A DNA stretch of 18,541 bases, from positions 1 to 18,541 of the forward strand of contig CAKKSJ010000003.1 in assembly GCA_919902965.1 (NCBI GenBank). The letters are read 5' to 3'. The notes under the pieces were generated by a model. The model saw nothing but the letters and a program-made list of their open reading frames with translations, had not been told where the DNA came from and did not search any database. This DNA comes from Burkholderiales bacterium. GTDB taxonomy: Bacteria > Pseudomonadota > Gammaproteobacteria > Burkholderiales > SG8-39. Below are positions 1 through 7,204 of the stretch, in pieces. Each line of letters opens with the position of its first letter. Positions within the stretch are counted from its first letter, which is position 1. Both the position numbers and the translations under genes were made by a program.

Positions 1-108
1 AACATGGCACCGGTGCCTGTGGTGTTCAAGGGATTGCCGATCGCATTCATCATCGCCGGGCTGTTCGCATTGAGCTTTCTCGGCTTTTCCGGTTTGAAGG
101 TGGCATAA
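1..108 (+). CDS. rnfA: RnfA, electron transport complex subunit A (3' end only)
   Basis: The first 35 codons in view, closed by TAA at 106-108, are the C-terminus of the integral-membrane RnfA/RsxA subunit. The encoded tail runs MAPVPVVFKGLPIAFIIAGL and ends in FLGFSGLKVA. It matches the family ending, in which a short loop with a proline and F(K/R)G is followed by the last transmembrane helix and an F-(M/L)-G-F-S-G-L close. RnfA is part of the membrane core of the Rnf complex, which couples electron flow between ferredoxin and NAD to ion translocation. The gene starts outside the window. rnfB begins 3 nt after its stop, so the two are clearly in one operon. The identification rests on this short tail plus the adjacent rnfB. 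Confidence 0.85.
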   Translation, partial: NMAPVPVVFKGLPIAFIIAGLFALSFLGFSGLKVA

Positions 109-111
109 GCT

Positions 112-1017
112 ATGGACTTGCTGCACATCGCGCTCTGGGGCGGCCTCGGCTTCACGACGCGCGGCCTGTTCTTCGGCATCGCACTGGCCAGTGCGGCGCG
201 CAAGTTCCACGTCCCGGTCAATCCGCAGGTGGAGGAAGTGCGCGAGAACCTGCCGGCCGCCAACTGCGGCGCCTGCTGCTTTGCCGGCTGCCAGACCTAT
301 GCCGAGCGGGTGGTCGATGACGAGAATGTGTCGCCTTCCCTCTGTACCCCCGGTGGCAAAGTGGTGGCTATCGACATTTCCCGGATCACCAAGAAGACCA
401 TGGTAGAGATCAAGGAAGTCGTAGCCATGCTGCGCTGTTCCGGCGCAGACTCGGTGGCGCGCGAGCAGGCTGAGTACGACGGCATCCACACCTGCCTCGG
501 TGCCAATTTGGCGTTTGGCGGCTCCAAGGCCTGCAAGTATGGATGCCTGGGCTTGGGCGACTGCGTGCGGGTGTGCAGTTTCGACGCCATGAAGATCGGC
601 GCATCGGGCATCGTCGAGATCGACTACACCAAATGCACGGGCTGCGGCCTTTGCCTGGACGTCTGCCCGAAGGACTGCCTGGTCAGTTATCCGCGTGCTT
701 ATCGCGTTGCGCTGACCTGTCAGGCCAAAGGCAAGGGCAAGCAGGTCAAGGAAACCTGCACGGTGGGTTGCGTGCGCTGCCAGGCCTGTATCAAGAAGTG
801 CCCGGCCAAGGCGATTTCCATCGACGCTGGTGGCATTCTCACTATCGACCACAAAGCTTGTCTGGCTTATGGCCCGGGTTGCGAGGAGATCTGCGTCACG
901 GTTTGCCCCACCGATATCATTCACCATCCGGGACAGCAGCCGGACGCGAACAAGCCCAAGCCCAAGAAATCGGCGAAGCAAGCCGGTAAGACGGAAGCCG
1001 AAGAAGAGGCGGCATAG
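112..1017 (+). CDS. rnfB: RnfB, polyferredoxin subunit of the Rnf complex (long form)
   Basis: This 301-aa subunit carries electrons between ferredoxin and the membrane part of the Rnf complex. A hydrophobic N-terminal anchor (about residues 4-28) is followed by the RnfB-type 4Fe-4S motif (C52, C55, C60, C78). Next comes a cysteine-rich segment CKYGCLGLGDCVRVC (C141, C145, C151, C155), a ferredoxin motif C175/C178/C181/C185, a second at C220/C223/C226/C230, and a further Cys set at C250, C257, C261 and C265. The tail from about 273 is Lys/Ala/Glu-rich. Many proteobacterial RnfB proteins are shorter with fewer clusters; this layout resembles RnfB of acetogens and other anaerobes. Cys56 is an extra cysteine inside the first motif (CGACCFAGC), where a glycine is usual. 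AAGGTGG at 97-103 is the likely ribosome site for the ATG at 112. The next genes are on the opposite strand, so rnfB ends its operon. Confidence 0.93.
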   Translation: MDLLHIALWGGLGFTTRGLFFGIALASAARKFHVPVNPQVEEVRENLPAANCGACCFAGCQTYAERVVDDENVSPSLCTPGGKVVAIDISRITKKTMVEIKEVVAMLRCSGADSVAREQAEYDGIHTCLGANLAFGGSKACKYGCLGLGDCVRVCSFDAMKIGASGIVEIDYTKCTGCGLCLDVCPKDCLVSYPRAYRVALTCQAKGKGKQVKETCTVGCVRCQACIKKCPAKAISIDAGGILTIDHKACLAYGPGCEEICVTVCPTDIIHHPGQQPDANKPKPKKSAKQAGKTEAEEEAA

Positions 1018-1097
1018 CCGCTGTTTCCGCAACGACTGGCGGTGGCCATCGGCGGGTATGCGCATGGACACTCAATGCTGTCCAGACGAACATCAAT

Positions 1098-1119
1098 CAG
1101 ACCTTAGGGGACTGTTTTC
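1098..1119 (+). terminator. weak candidate terminator after rnfB
   Basis: CAG-A-CC at 1098-1103 can pair with GG-A-CTG at 1109-1114, with one A/A mismatch and a 5-nt loop, followed by TTTT at 1115-1118 and then CATTT. This is the only hairpin-plus-T-run seen in the 137-nt spacer between rnfB and the convergent binding-protein/permease gene. The stem is short and imperfect, so this is a tentative call. A second small stem without a T-run (TGGACA at 1065-1070 with TGTCCA at 1079-1084) lies just upstream. Confidence 0.3.
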
Positions 1120-1154
1120 ATTTGGAATGATGAATGCGGCGAAGGGCAACGGAC

Positions 1155-2633
1155 CTATGTACGCCGATGCAGCGTCGGAAAAGCGAAGCGTTCGATCAAT
1201 TCGAACAGGCCCTGGATTATCAGAGCCAGTGCCGCCGCGGGAATGGCGCCGGCGAGGAGAGTCGTATTGTCGTTCAGCGCCAGGCCCTGCGCGATGCGCT
1301 CGCCGTAACCGCCCGCGCCAATGAACGCGGCGATGGTGGCGGTGCCGACGCCGATCACGGCTGCGGTCTTGATGCCGGCGAGTATCGCAGGCGCCGCGAG
1401 CGGCAGCTCGATCAACAGCAGCTGATCCCTGGGCGCGAGCCCCAGGGCCAGAGCGGCCTGGCGCATGCCCCGCCCCACGCCGGCGATGCCCGCATGCGTG
1501 TTACGCACTATGGGCAGCAGCGAATACAGGAACAGCGCGAGCAATGCCGGCACGGTGCCTATGCTGCCTAGCAAGGGGATCAGGAAGGCGAGCAGCGCGA
1601 GCGAGGGTATGGTTTGAATCACGCCGATTACCGCGAAGATCGGCTGCTCGGCGGCATCGACCCGGGCCGCAAGAACGCCCAACGGCAGCGCGACCGCAAT
1701 GCCTGCACCCAGCGACACGAATACCAGCAGCAGGTGCTCGCGCGTGAGCCGCCAGAAATCCGCGCCGAACAGCGCGCTTGTGAAACTGCGCCCCGGTCCC
1801 GCGTGCGCACCTTTGCCGGAGAGAAAGGCCTTCGCCACTTCGGCAAAACTCCTATGCTCCAATTCGGCCGCAGCATTGAGGCGGATCATCTGCTGCTCGC
1901 TGATTCTGCCTTCCAGGCTCTGCAATGCCTTCCATGCCCGCGGCAGGCGCTGCGGCAGGTCCAGCCGGTACATGAGCACCGCATCGTAGCGCGGGAATAT
2001 GCCGCGGTCGTCTTCGAGCACGCGCACGCCGTAGCGCTCGATCTTGGCGTCGGTGGAATAGATGTCCATGACATCGACCTGCCCCGCCGCGATCGCCTCG
2101 TAGGCGAGCCCGTGGTCGAGGCCCGCGGGCGCGTGGCGCATTGCGTACGCGCTCCTCAGAGCCGGCCAGCCGTCGGCGCGCGCAATGAACTCCTGTGACA
2201 GGCCCAGCTTCAGTTCGGGATGGCGCGCGAGTTCGGACAGTGTGCGCACCGACAGGCGCTCGGCTTCGGTCGCGCGCATGGCCAGGGCGTAAGTATTGTT
2301 GAAGCCCAGGCGCACCGCCACGCCCAGCCCGTCCGGCGCAAGCCGCTGCCCGAGGTCCTCCAGCGTGAACCCGCCGTCGAGCTTGAGGATCTCGCGCGCG
2401 ATGGTGCCGGTGTATTCCGGATAGATATCGATAGCGCCCGCCTTGAGCGCCGCGTAGACGATGCCGGTGTTGCCGAGGCCGGGTCGGTGCTCGGCGCCGC
2501 CGGGCACGCTCTGCGCGATGACCTCTCCCAGGATGTAGGACTCGGTAAAGCGCTTCGAGCCGACGCGCAACACCTCGTCGCCATGCGCCGCGCCCGCCGC
2601 GGCGAGGAGCAAACCGAGCAGGACCCGCTTCAC
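1155..2633 (-). CDS. quaternary-amine (OpuB/OsmF-like) ABC importer, fused binding protein and permease
   Basis: The 492-aa product starts with a signal sequence or anchor (MKRVLLGLLLAAAGAAHG). A periplasmic substrate-binding domain follows at about 20-275, with the family hallmarks VGSKRFTES and YPEYTGT. A permease domain occupies about 298-485 and carries the EAA loop that contacts the ATPase (about 388-423, GRGMRQAALALGLAPRDQ). The GTG start at 2633-2631 overlaps the stop of the upstream exporter by 4 nt (GTGA), which implies translational coupling. The same frame stays open upstream to 3626, but that part is antisense or out of frame to the exporter and is not coding. Glycine betaine, choline, carnitine or related osmolytes are the usual family substrates; the actual ligand cannot be read. 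The order (binding domain first, permease second) is the reverse of Lactococcus OpuABC and Helicobacter ProWX. No matching ATPase is in the window. Confidence 0.85.
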   Translation of the reverse strand: MKRVLLGLLLAAAGAAHGDEVLRVGSKRFTESYILGEVIAQSVPGGAEHRPGLGNTGIVYAALKAGAIDIYPEYTGTIAREILKLDGGFTLEDLGQRLAPDGLGVAVRLGFNNTYALAMRATEAERLSVRTLSELARHPELKLGLSQEFIARADGWPALRSAYAMRHAPAGLDHGLAYEAIAAGQVDVMDIYSTDAKIERYGVRVLEDDRGIFPRYDAVLMYRLDLPQRLPRAWKALQSLEGRISEQQMIRLNAAAELEHRSFAEVAKAFLSGKGAHAGPGRSFTSALFGADFWRLTREHLLLVFVSLGAGIAVALPLGVLAARVDAAEQPIFAVIGVIQTIPSLALLAFLIPLLGSIGTVPALLALFLYSLLPIVRNTHAGIAGVGRGMRQAALALGLAPRDQLLLIELPLAAPAILAGIKTAAVIGVGTATIAAFIGAGGYGERIAQGLALNDNTTLLAGAIPAAALALIIQGLFELIERFAFPTLHRRT

Positions 2634-4447
2634 GGATTCGCCGCCAGCGGTTCCGCCGCGCCGAGGAATTGCAGCGCCGCGAGCCGCGCGTACAGACCTT
2701 TCTCGCGCACCAGCTGCTCGTGCGTGCCGGTGGCGATAATGCGGCCCTCGTCCATCACCACGATGCGGTCGGCGTTCTGCACCGTCGCAAGGCGGTGCGC
2801 AACGATAAGCGTGGTGCGATTCTGCATCAGCCGCGCCAGCGCCATCTGCACATAGTGCTCGCTCGCGGCATCGAGCGAACTGGTCGCTTCGTCCAGCAGC
2901 AGCACGGCGCGATCCGCAAGCAGCGCGCGCGCGATCGACAGGCGCTGGCGCTGGCCGCCGGAGAGGCGCACGCCGCGCTCGCCGAGAAACGTGTCCATCG
3001 CCTCGGGCAGGCGCTCGATGAATTCGCTCGCATAGGCCGCGGCGCAGGCCTGCTCCACTTCGGCGTCGCTGGCAGCGGGCCGGCCGTAGCGCACGTTTTC
3101 GCGCACCGAGGCGGCGAATATCACCGGGTCCTGCGGCACCAGCGCGAGGCGCGCGCGCAGCTCGCGCGGATCGGCGCAGCGTACTTCCACCCCATCCAGA
3201 CTGATGCTGCCGTAGTCTGCGTCGTAGTAGCGCAACAACAATTGCAGCACGGTGGACTTGCCGGCGCCGGAGGGACCGACCAGCGCCACGGTTTCGCCCG
3301 GTTTCACTTCGAGCGAGAAATCGGCCAGAGCCGGCGCGTCCGGGCGCGAGGGGTAGTGAAAGCCGACCTGGTCGAAGCGCACCTCGCCGATTTTTCGATC
3401 CGGATGCGGTTGCGGCAGGGGCTGCGGGCTCAGCGGCGCGCGGATCTGCGGCTGCGTCGCAAGCAGTTCCATCAAACGCTCGGTCGCGCCGGCGGCGCGT
3501 TGCAGATCGCCGATCACCTCTGACACGGCGCCGAAAGCGCCCGCAACCAACACGGCATAGAACACGAAAGCCGACAACTGCCCCGCGCTGATGCGCCCCT
3601 CGAGCACGTCGTGGCCGCCTATCCACAGGATTACGCCGACCGCGCCGAAGGCGAGCAGCATCACCAGCGCGATCAGCAGCGCGCGCTGGCGGATGCGCTC
3701 GGCCGCGGTCGCAAACGCCTGCTCGACGCGCTCGCCGAAGCGCGCGCGGTCCTCGTTCTCATGGCCGTAGGACTGCACCGTGCGGATTTCGTGCAGCGCC
3801 TCGTCGATATACACGCTGACGTCGGCCACGCGCGCCTGGCTCGCGCGCGACAACGCGCGCACGCGCCGCCCGTAGAGCAGGATAGGCGCGATCACCAGCG
3901 GCACGCCGGCGAGCACCAGCGCGGTGAGCTTGGGGCTGGTGACCATCAGCATGACCAGGCTGCCCGCCATGATCAGGGTATTGCGCAGGGCGAACGAGGC
4001 GCTCGAGCCGATCACCACTTCGAGCAGCGAAGTGTCGTTGGTCAGGCGCGAGATCACCTCGCCCGTGCGCGTGACCTCGAAAAAGCCCGGCGACAGATCG
4101 AGCAGATGGCCGAACACGGCGCGGCGTATGTCGGCCGAAACGCGCTCGCCGATCCAGGAGACGAAATAAAAGCGCGTGTAGGTGGCGATCGCCATGACCA
4201 CGATCACGGCGAGCAGCGCGACCAGTGCGCCATCGAGCAGCGCCGCATCACCGCTCGCAAACCCGCGGTCGATGACGCGTCGCAGCCCCTGCCCCAGCAC
4301 CAGCACGCAGCCGGCGGCGACCACCAGCGCCACCATCGCGATCGCGACCTGCCTGCGGTAGGGCGCGAGAAAACCGAGGATGCGCGCGAGCTGGCGGATG
4401 TCCTTGTTCGCCGGCCTGTCGGGGATGCTGTCTCTTAGTCTTGCCAC
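2630..4447 (-). CDS. MsbA-like ABC exporter half-transporter
   Basis: A 605-aa fusion of an exporter transmembrane domain (about 25-325, roughly six helices) and a nucleotide-binding domain (about 355-590), expected to work as a homodimer in the inner membrane. The ATPase motifs are intact: Walker A GPSGAGKST (391-399), Q-loop Q439, signature LSGGQ (495-499), Walker B VLLLDE (515-520) and switch His551. It resembles the MsbA-related/BmrA-type family common in Proteobacteria, whose members export lipids, drugs or peptides; the substrate here is unknown. The start is GTG at 4447-4445, supported by AAGGA (complement of 4453-4457) five nt upstream. It is the first gene of a two-gene minus-strand unit and overlaps the importer gene by 4 nt. 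An exporter ATPase of this type would not normally energise the downstream importer permease. Confidence 0.92.
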   Translation of the reverse strand: MARLRDSIPDRPANKDIRQLARILGFLAPYRRQVAIAMVALVVAAGCVLVLGQGLRRVIDRGFASGDAALLDGALVALLAVIVVMAIATYTRFYFVSWIGERVSADIRRAVFGHLLDLSPGFFEVTRTGEVISRLTNDTSLLEVVIGSSASFALRNTLIMAGSLVMLMVTSPKLTALVLAGVPLVIAPILLYGRRVRALSRASQARVADVSVYIDEALHEIRTVQSYGHENEDRARFGERVEQAFATAAERIRQRALLIALVMLLAFGAVGVILWIGGHDVLEGRISAGQLSAFVFYAVLVAGAFGAVSEVIGDLQRAAGATERLMELLATQPQIRAPLSPQPLPQPHPDRKIGEVRFDQVGFHYPSRPDAPALADFSLEVKPGETVALVGPSGAGKSTVLQLLLRYYDADYGSISLDGVEVRCADPRELRARLALVPQDPVIFAASVRENVRYGRPAASDAEVEQACAAAYASEFIERLPEAMDTFLGERGVRLSGGQRQRLSIARALLADRAVLLLDEATSSLDAASEHYVQMALARLMQNRTTLIVAHRLATVQNADRIVVMDEGRIIATGTHEQLVREKGLYARLAALQFLGAAEPLAANP

Positions 4448-4826
4448 TGTGGTCCTTCTTGCTCTGATTCAATCGCACCGTGCACTCTAGCGCATCGCAG
4501 GCAGGCAGGGTAATGGCAAGCCTCCGTCAAAGCGCGGGCTTGTTTGGAGGGGATCAATTTGAATGGCCATTCCGCGCAAGTGCGATTGTCATACACGTAT
4601 GGCAAAGGCAGATCCAAGCAGCTTGCTTCCACCGGCGGCGGTGGGTGCTCGCGGCGCCGTGGCGGCAGCTGTGCCGAGGATCGGAAGCCAGGTGAAAAAT
4701 GCAGGTTTCCAGGGGCCGAGCCCCATCCTTGGCGTGTTCAATTCAGGTATCTCCTCCAGCCGTGGGCCGTGTACCGCCAAGCTCAAGTGTTCGCGCCGGG
4801 TGCACGCGTAGAACGCAAGTTGAAAC

Positions 4827-4854
4827 AATATGTAGACAATAATGTTTACATATT
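4827..4854. promoter_or_regulatory. 28-bp imperfect palindrome, candidate GntR/FCD operator (distal)
   Basis: The two arms AATATGTAGACAAT and AATGTTTACATATT are reverse complements at 12 of 14 positions. Inside it are two tandem TGTNNACA boxes, TGTAGACA at 4831-4838 and TGTTTACA at 4843-4850, whose starts are 12 bp apart. Short boxes of the TGTnnACA kind are typical of FCD-subfamily GntR regulators, and such a gene starts 260 bp downstream. A second pair with the same 12-bp step lies at 5028-5047. Binding by the neighbouring regulator is an inference. Confidence 0.6.
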
Positions 4855-5027
4855 ATCTGGGCTATATCGGTGGCTAAACGCCATTATTAGAAAGCGAGTA
4901 GGCTATAACAGCTTATAAAATATCAGCAAATCATAGATAAACTTCATTGGAGCAATAGTGCATGGAAACGAGAATAATATCCATAGGTCAAGTAAAGACA
5001 AATATAGGAGAGGTGTGAAAAATAAAA

Positions 5028-5047
5028 TGTTGACAAAAGTGTTGACT
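5028..5047. promoter_or_regulatory. paired TGTNNAC(A/T) boxes, candidate autoregulatory operator
   Basis: TGTTGACA (5028-5035) and TGTTGACT (5040-5047) lie 12 bp apart, the same step as the pair at 4831-4850. The pair covers the -35 hexamer and spacer of the predicted regulator promoter, so a bound repressor would block polymerase. A further half-like element, GGTCAACA (inverse of TGTTGACC), is at 5089-5096. Confidence 0.55.
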
Positions 5048-5058
5048 ACTTTTATTGT
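5030..5058 (+). promoter_or_regulatory. sigma70-like promoter of the regulator/carboxylase operon
   Basis: A consensus -35 hexamer TTGACA (5030-5035) is followed after 17 nt by TATTGT (5053-5058), a 4 of 6 match to the -10 consensus. Transcription would begin near 5065, leaving about 50 nt of leader before the regulator start at 5114. It is the best promoter-like match seen upstream of the eight-gene plus-strand run. Confidence 0.6.
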
Positions 5059-5104
5059 CGAGCTGTAAGTATTTCCCGATAAGTCGGTGGTCAACAACTG
5101 GACC

Positions 5105-5109
5105 GAGGG
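5105..5109 (+). promoter_or_regulatory. ribosome binding site deciding the regulator start
   Basis: GAGGG lies four nt before the ATG at 5114. The GTG at 5087 in the same frame has no purine-rich site before it, so 5114 is preferred. Confidence 0.5.
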
Positions 5110-5113
5110 TGTG

Positions 5114-5821
5114 ATGCCAAAACAGCTGACAAAAATAGCGTTGGTTGAGCGTGGCCTCAAAACCAAGGGCGGCGCGCGCGGTAAACGCGGGATTGATCTC
5201 CAGAAAGTGTTGCGCGAGCGCATCGCGAGACAAGAGATCGCTCCCGGAAGCAAGTTGCGGGAACAGGAGCTTTCAAAGGAATTTGGCGTCCCACGCGCGC
5301 TCGTGCGCGAATCCTTGTGTGCGTTGGAACAGCGCGGCTTGATCGAACGCATTCCAAACCGCGGTGCAGTAGTGGTTCGCCTCGATTTGTCGCAGGTGTT
5401 CGAGATTTACGACCTGCGTGAAGTGCTGGAGGGATTGTGTGCACGGCTGGCCAGCTTGAATACCTCGCCCGAATCCTGGCAGGACATGGTCGACATGTTT
5501 GAAGGACCCATGGGTGAGTTTGTGAAACAAAACGACTACGAATCGTTTTTGGCCGGATACGGCATGTTCCGCAGGCGCTTGATCGAGGCAGCCGCCAATC
5601 CAATACTGGCCGGGATGCTGGACAGCATTTACGAAAAGACCCAGGCCATAATCCGCCGCATCATTATTCTGCCGGGCCGCGCGCAACACGGACTCTCCGA
5701 GCATCGGGCAGTCCTCGCGGCGATGCGCCGCGGCGACGCGGATGAAGCCGAGCGCTTGCGACGCGTGAACATGCGCAGCGGCAAGGATTACCTCAAGCGT
5801 TATCAAAGTTTCGTGCTTTAG
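5114..5821 (+). CDS. GntR-family transcriptional regulator, FCD subfamily
   Basis: This 235-aa regulator has a winged helix-turn-helix domain (about 28-88, with LREQELSKEFGVPRALVRES and the wing RIPNRGAVV). An all-helical FCD ligand-binding domain follows (about 95-225, starting IYDLREVLEGLCARLA). FCD regulators usually sense small organic acids and repress adjacent catabolic operons. The gene leads the carboxylase/TRAP run and the CoA-transferase starts 32 nt after its stop, so it is probably autoregulated with the operon. Two positions that normally hold metal-binding histidines look changed: the usual FH motif is MFRRR (151-155), and the C-terminal His region reads NMRSGKD (219-225). Only His197 (SEHRAV) is evident. 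The effector is unknown. Confidence 0.9.
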   Translation: MPKQLTKIALVERGLKTKGGARGKRGIDLQKVLRERIARQEIAPGSKLREQELSKEFGVPRALVRESLCALEQRGLIERIPNRGAVVVRLDLSQVFEIYDLREVLEGLCARLASLNTSPESWQDMVDMFEGPMGEFVKQNDYESFLAGYGMFRRRLIEAAANPILAGMLDSIYEKTQAIIRRIIILPGRAQHGLSEHRAVLAAMRRGDADEAERLRRVNMRSGKDYLKRYQSFVL

Positions 5822-5853
5822 CGCAATAACGAACCTCCCCGGCGGACGCGAGC

Positions 5854-7164
5854 ATGCACCAATCGGAAATTTACCCTTGTGAACCTACGCAGGAAGGCAC
5901 CGGCGGCAATCTACCTTGCGGCCCTCTGGCGGGGTACCGCGTGCTTGAAATGGGGTCTACCGTCGCCGGGCCGTTTTGCGGCCGCTTGCTGGCGGACTTC
6001 GGCGCGGAGGTAATCAAGGTGGAGCCGTTCGAGGGAGACGCGGTGCGCACTATGGGAATGCGTTTCCATGGCAAGTCTCTGTACGCGGCGAGCATTTTCA
6101 GGAACAAGTCGCTGATCTGCGTGGATTTGCGCAGAAGCGAAGGTCAGGAAATCATAAGAAATGTTGCCGCCAAGTGCGACCTCGTCGTAGAAAATTTTCG
6201 CCCGGGCGGCTTGGAAAAATGGGGTTTGGGATACGCGGATCTGGCAAAGATCAATCCCGCTCTGGTCATGGTTCGCATCAGCGGTTTCGGGCAGACCGGG
6301 CCGTATAGTCAGCGCGCCGGCTACGGGGTGATCGGCGAAGCTGTCAGCGGCCTGCGCTACATCACCGGCGATGCGGACCGTCCCCCGAGTCGCTTGGCGG
6401 TATCGCTCACGGATTACATCACTGGCTTATATGCTGCGTTCGGCGGCGTCATGGCCTTGCTTGCACGTGGCAAAACCGGCAAAGGGCAGTGTATCGATAG
6501 CGCGCTCTACGAATGCGCCTTCAGTTTCATGGAGCCGCACATTCCCGCGTATGAAAAGCTCGGGCACATCGCCGTGCGCGCGGGCTCACGCCTGCCAAAT
6601 AGCACGCCGAACAACCTGTATGTGACCCGCGATCGGCAGTTCATTCACGTTACGGCGATGGGTGATGCCGTGTTCAGGCGTTTGACCGAAACCATGGGTC
6701 AGCCCGAATTGTTTGATGACCCGCGCTTTCGTGATCCGGTCGAACGTTCGCGTCACGACGTGGAGATCGACGACATTATCGCTCGCTGGACCGAAAGCCA
6801 TGATCTCGCGGACCTGGAACAGATATTGCATTCCGCCGGCGTGCCGGCAACGCGCATTTTTACCATGGCTGACATTTTCGGCGACCCCCAGTACCGCGCG
6901 CGCGAAATGCTCGTCGACGCGCCCGACGACGACCTGGGCGCGGTGGCGATGGCAGCACCGGTGCCGCGAATGTCCGGGACGCCCGGCCGCATTCGCCACG
7001 CCGGCAGGCGCGTTGGCCAGGATACGCGCCGGGTGCTTGCTGAAATTGCGGGATTTGCGGCAGAGGAGCTGGACAAACTCGAATCCGCCGGCGTTATTTT
7101 CAGCGGCCGCGAGCTGCCGGAGCAGGCTGCTGAGTCCATCGATGCGCGATCCGGCACATCGTGA
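5854..7164 (+). CDS. CaiB/BaiF family (class III) acyl-CoA transferase
   Basis: A 436-aa enzyme that would move CoA from a donor acyl-CoA to a free carboxylic acid. The family opening is at 24-57 (PLAGYRVLEMGSTVAGPFCG, then LADFGAEVIKVEP). VENFRPGGLEKWGLGY lies at 112-127, RISGFGQTGPYSQRAGY at 141-157, and SLTDYITGLYAAFGG at 184-198, where Asp187 matches the catalytic aspartate that forms the acyl anhydride. DSALYE is at 215-220. Its length is normal for the family, with about 24 extra residues before the usual start. GGCGGA (5841-5846) is a modest ribosome site. The gene sits between the regulator and the carboxylase genes, so it most likely activates the acid imported by the downstream TRAP system. 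The sequence does not reveal the acid or the CoA donor. Confidence 0.9.
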   Translation: MHQSEIYPCEPTQEGTGGNLPCGPLAGYRVLEMGSTVAGPFCGRLLADFGAEVIKVEPFEGDAVRTMGMRFHGKSLYAASIFRNKSLICVDLRRSEGQEIIRNVAAKCDLVVENFRPGGLEKWGLGYADLAKINPALVMVRISGFGQTGPYSQRAGYGVIGEAVSGLRYITGDADRPPSRLAVSLTDYITGLYAAFGGVMALLARGKTGKGQCIDSALYECAFSFMEPHIPAYEKLGHIAVRAGSRLPNSTPNNLYVTRDRQFIHVTAMGDAVFRRLTETMGQPELFDDPRFRDPVERSRHDVEIDDIIARWTESHDLADLEQILHSAGVPATRIFTMADIFGDPQYRAREMLVDAPDDDLGAVAMAAPVPRMSGTPGRIRHAGRRVGQDTRRVLAEIAGFAAEELDKLESAGVIFSGRELPEQAAESIDARSGTS

Positions 7165-7204
7165 TGAAGATTCCTGCGTGCACAAATTACCCGGTGCTTT
7201 GCGC

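Larger units (their letters stand above)
4448..5113. other. divergent intergenic region with AT-rich island
   Basis: This 666-nt spacer separates the minus-strand exporter from the plus-strand regulator. Its first part (4448-4815) has ordinary base composition and several short open frames, including an 82-codon one from 4563 preceded by GGAGGGG. None gives a recognisable protein, so none is called. The second part (about 4815-5080) is markedly AT-rich: I count 61 G/C among the 180 bases 4861-5040 (34 percent), against visibly GC-rich genes around it. It holds the operator-like palindrome 4827-4854, the site pair and promoter at 5028-5058, and a small inverted repeat TATAA-cagc-TTATA (4904-4917). 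No transposase remnant or RNA gene was recognised. Confidence 0.6.

Noticed and set aside
1065..1084. TGGACA/TGTCCA stem-loop after rnfB as a terminator
   Set aside because: It has only 6 bp, an 8-nt loop and no T-run on either strand.
2634..3626. In-frame open extension upstream of the binding-protein/permease gene on the minus strand
   Set aside because: It overlaps the ATPase half of the exporter in another frame and gives Arg/Ala-rich low-complexity protein. The true start is the GTG overlapping the exporter stop, followed by a good signal sequence.
3611..4438. 275-codon plus-strand frame opposite the exporter
   Set aside because: It is His/Gln/Arg-rich antisense of a well-supported ABC transporter gene.
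4544..4918. Short open frames on both strands in the exporter-regulator spacer
   Set aside because: None shows a known domain, and they overlap one another on both strands. A plausible ribosome site before 4563 was not enough to call a gene.
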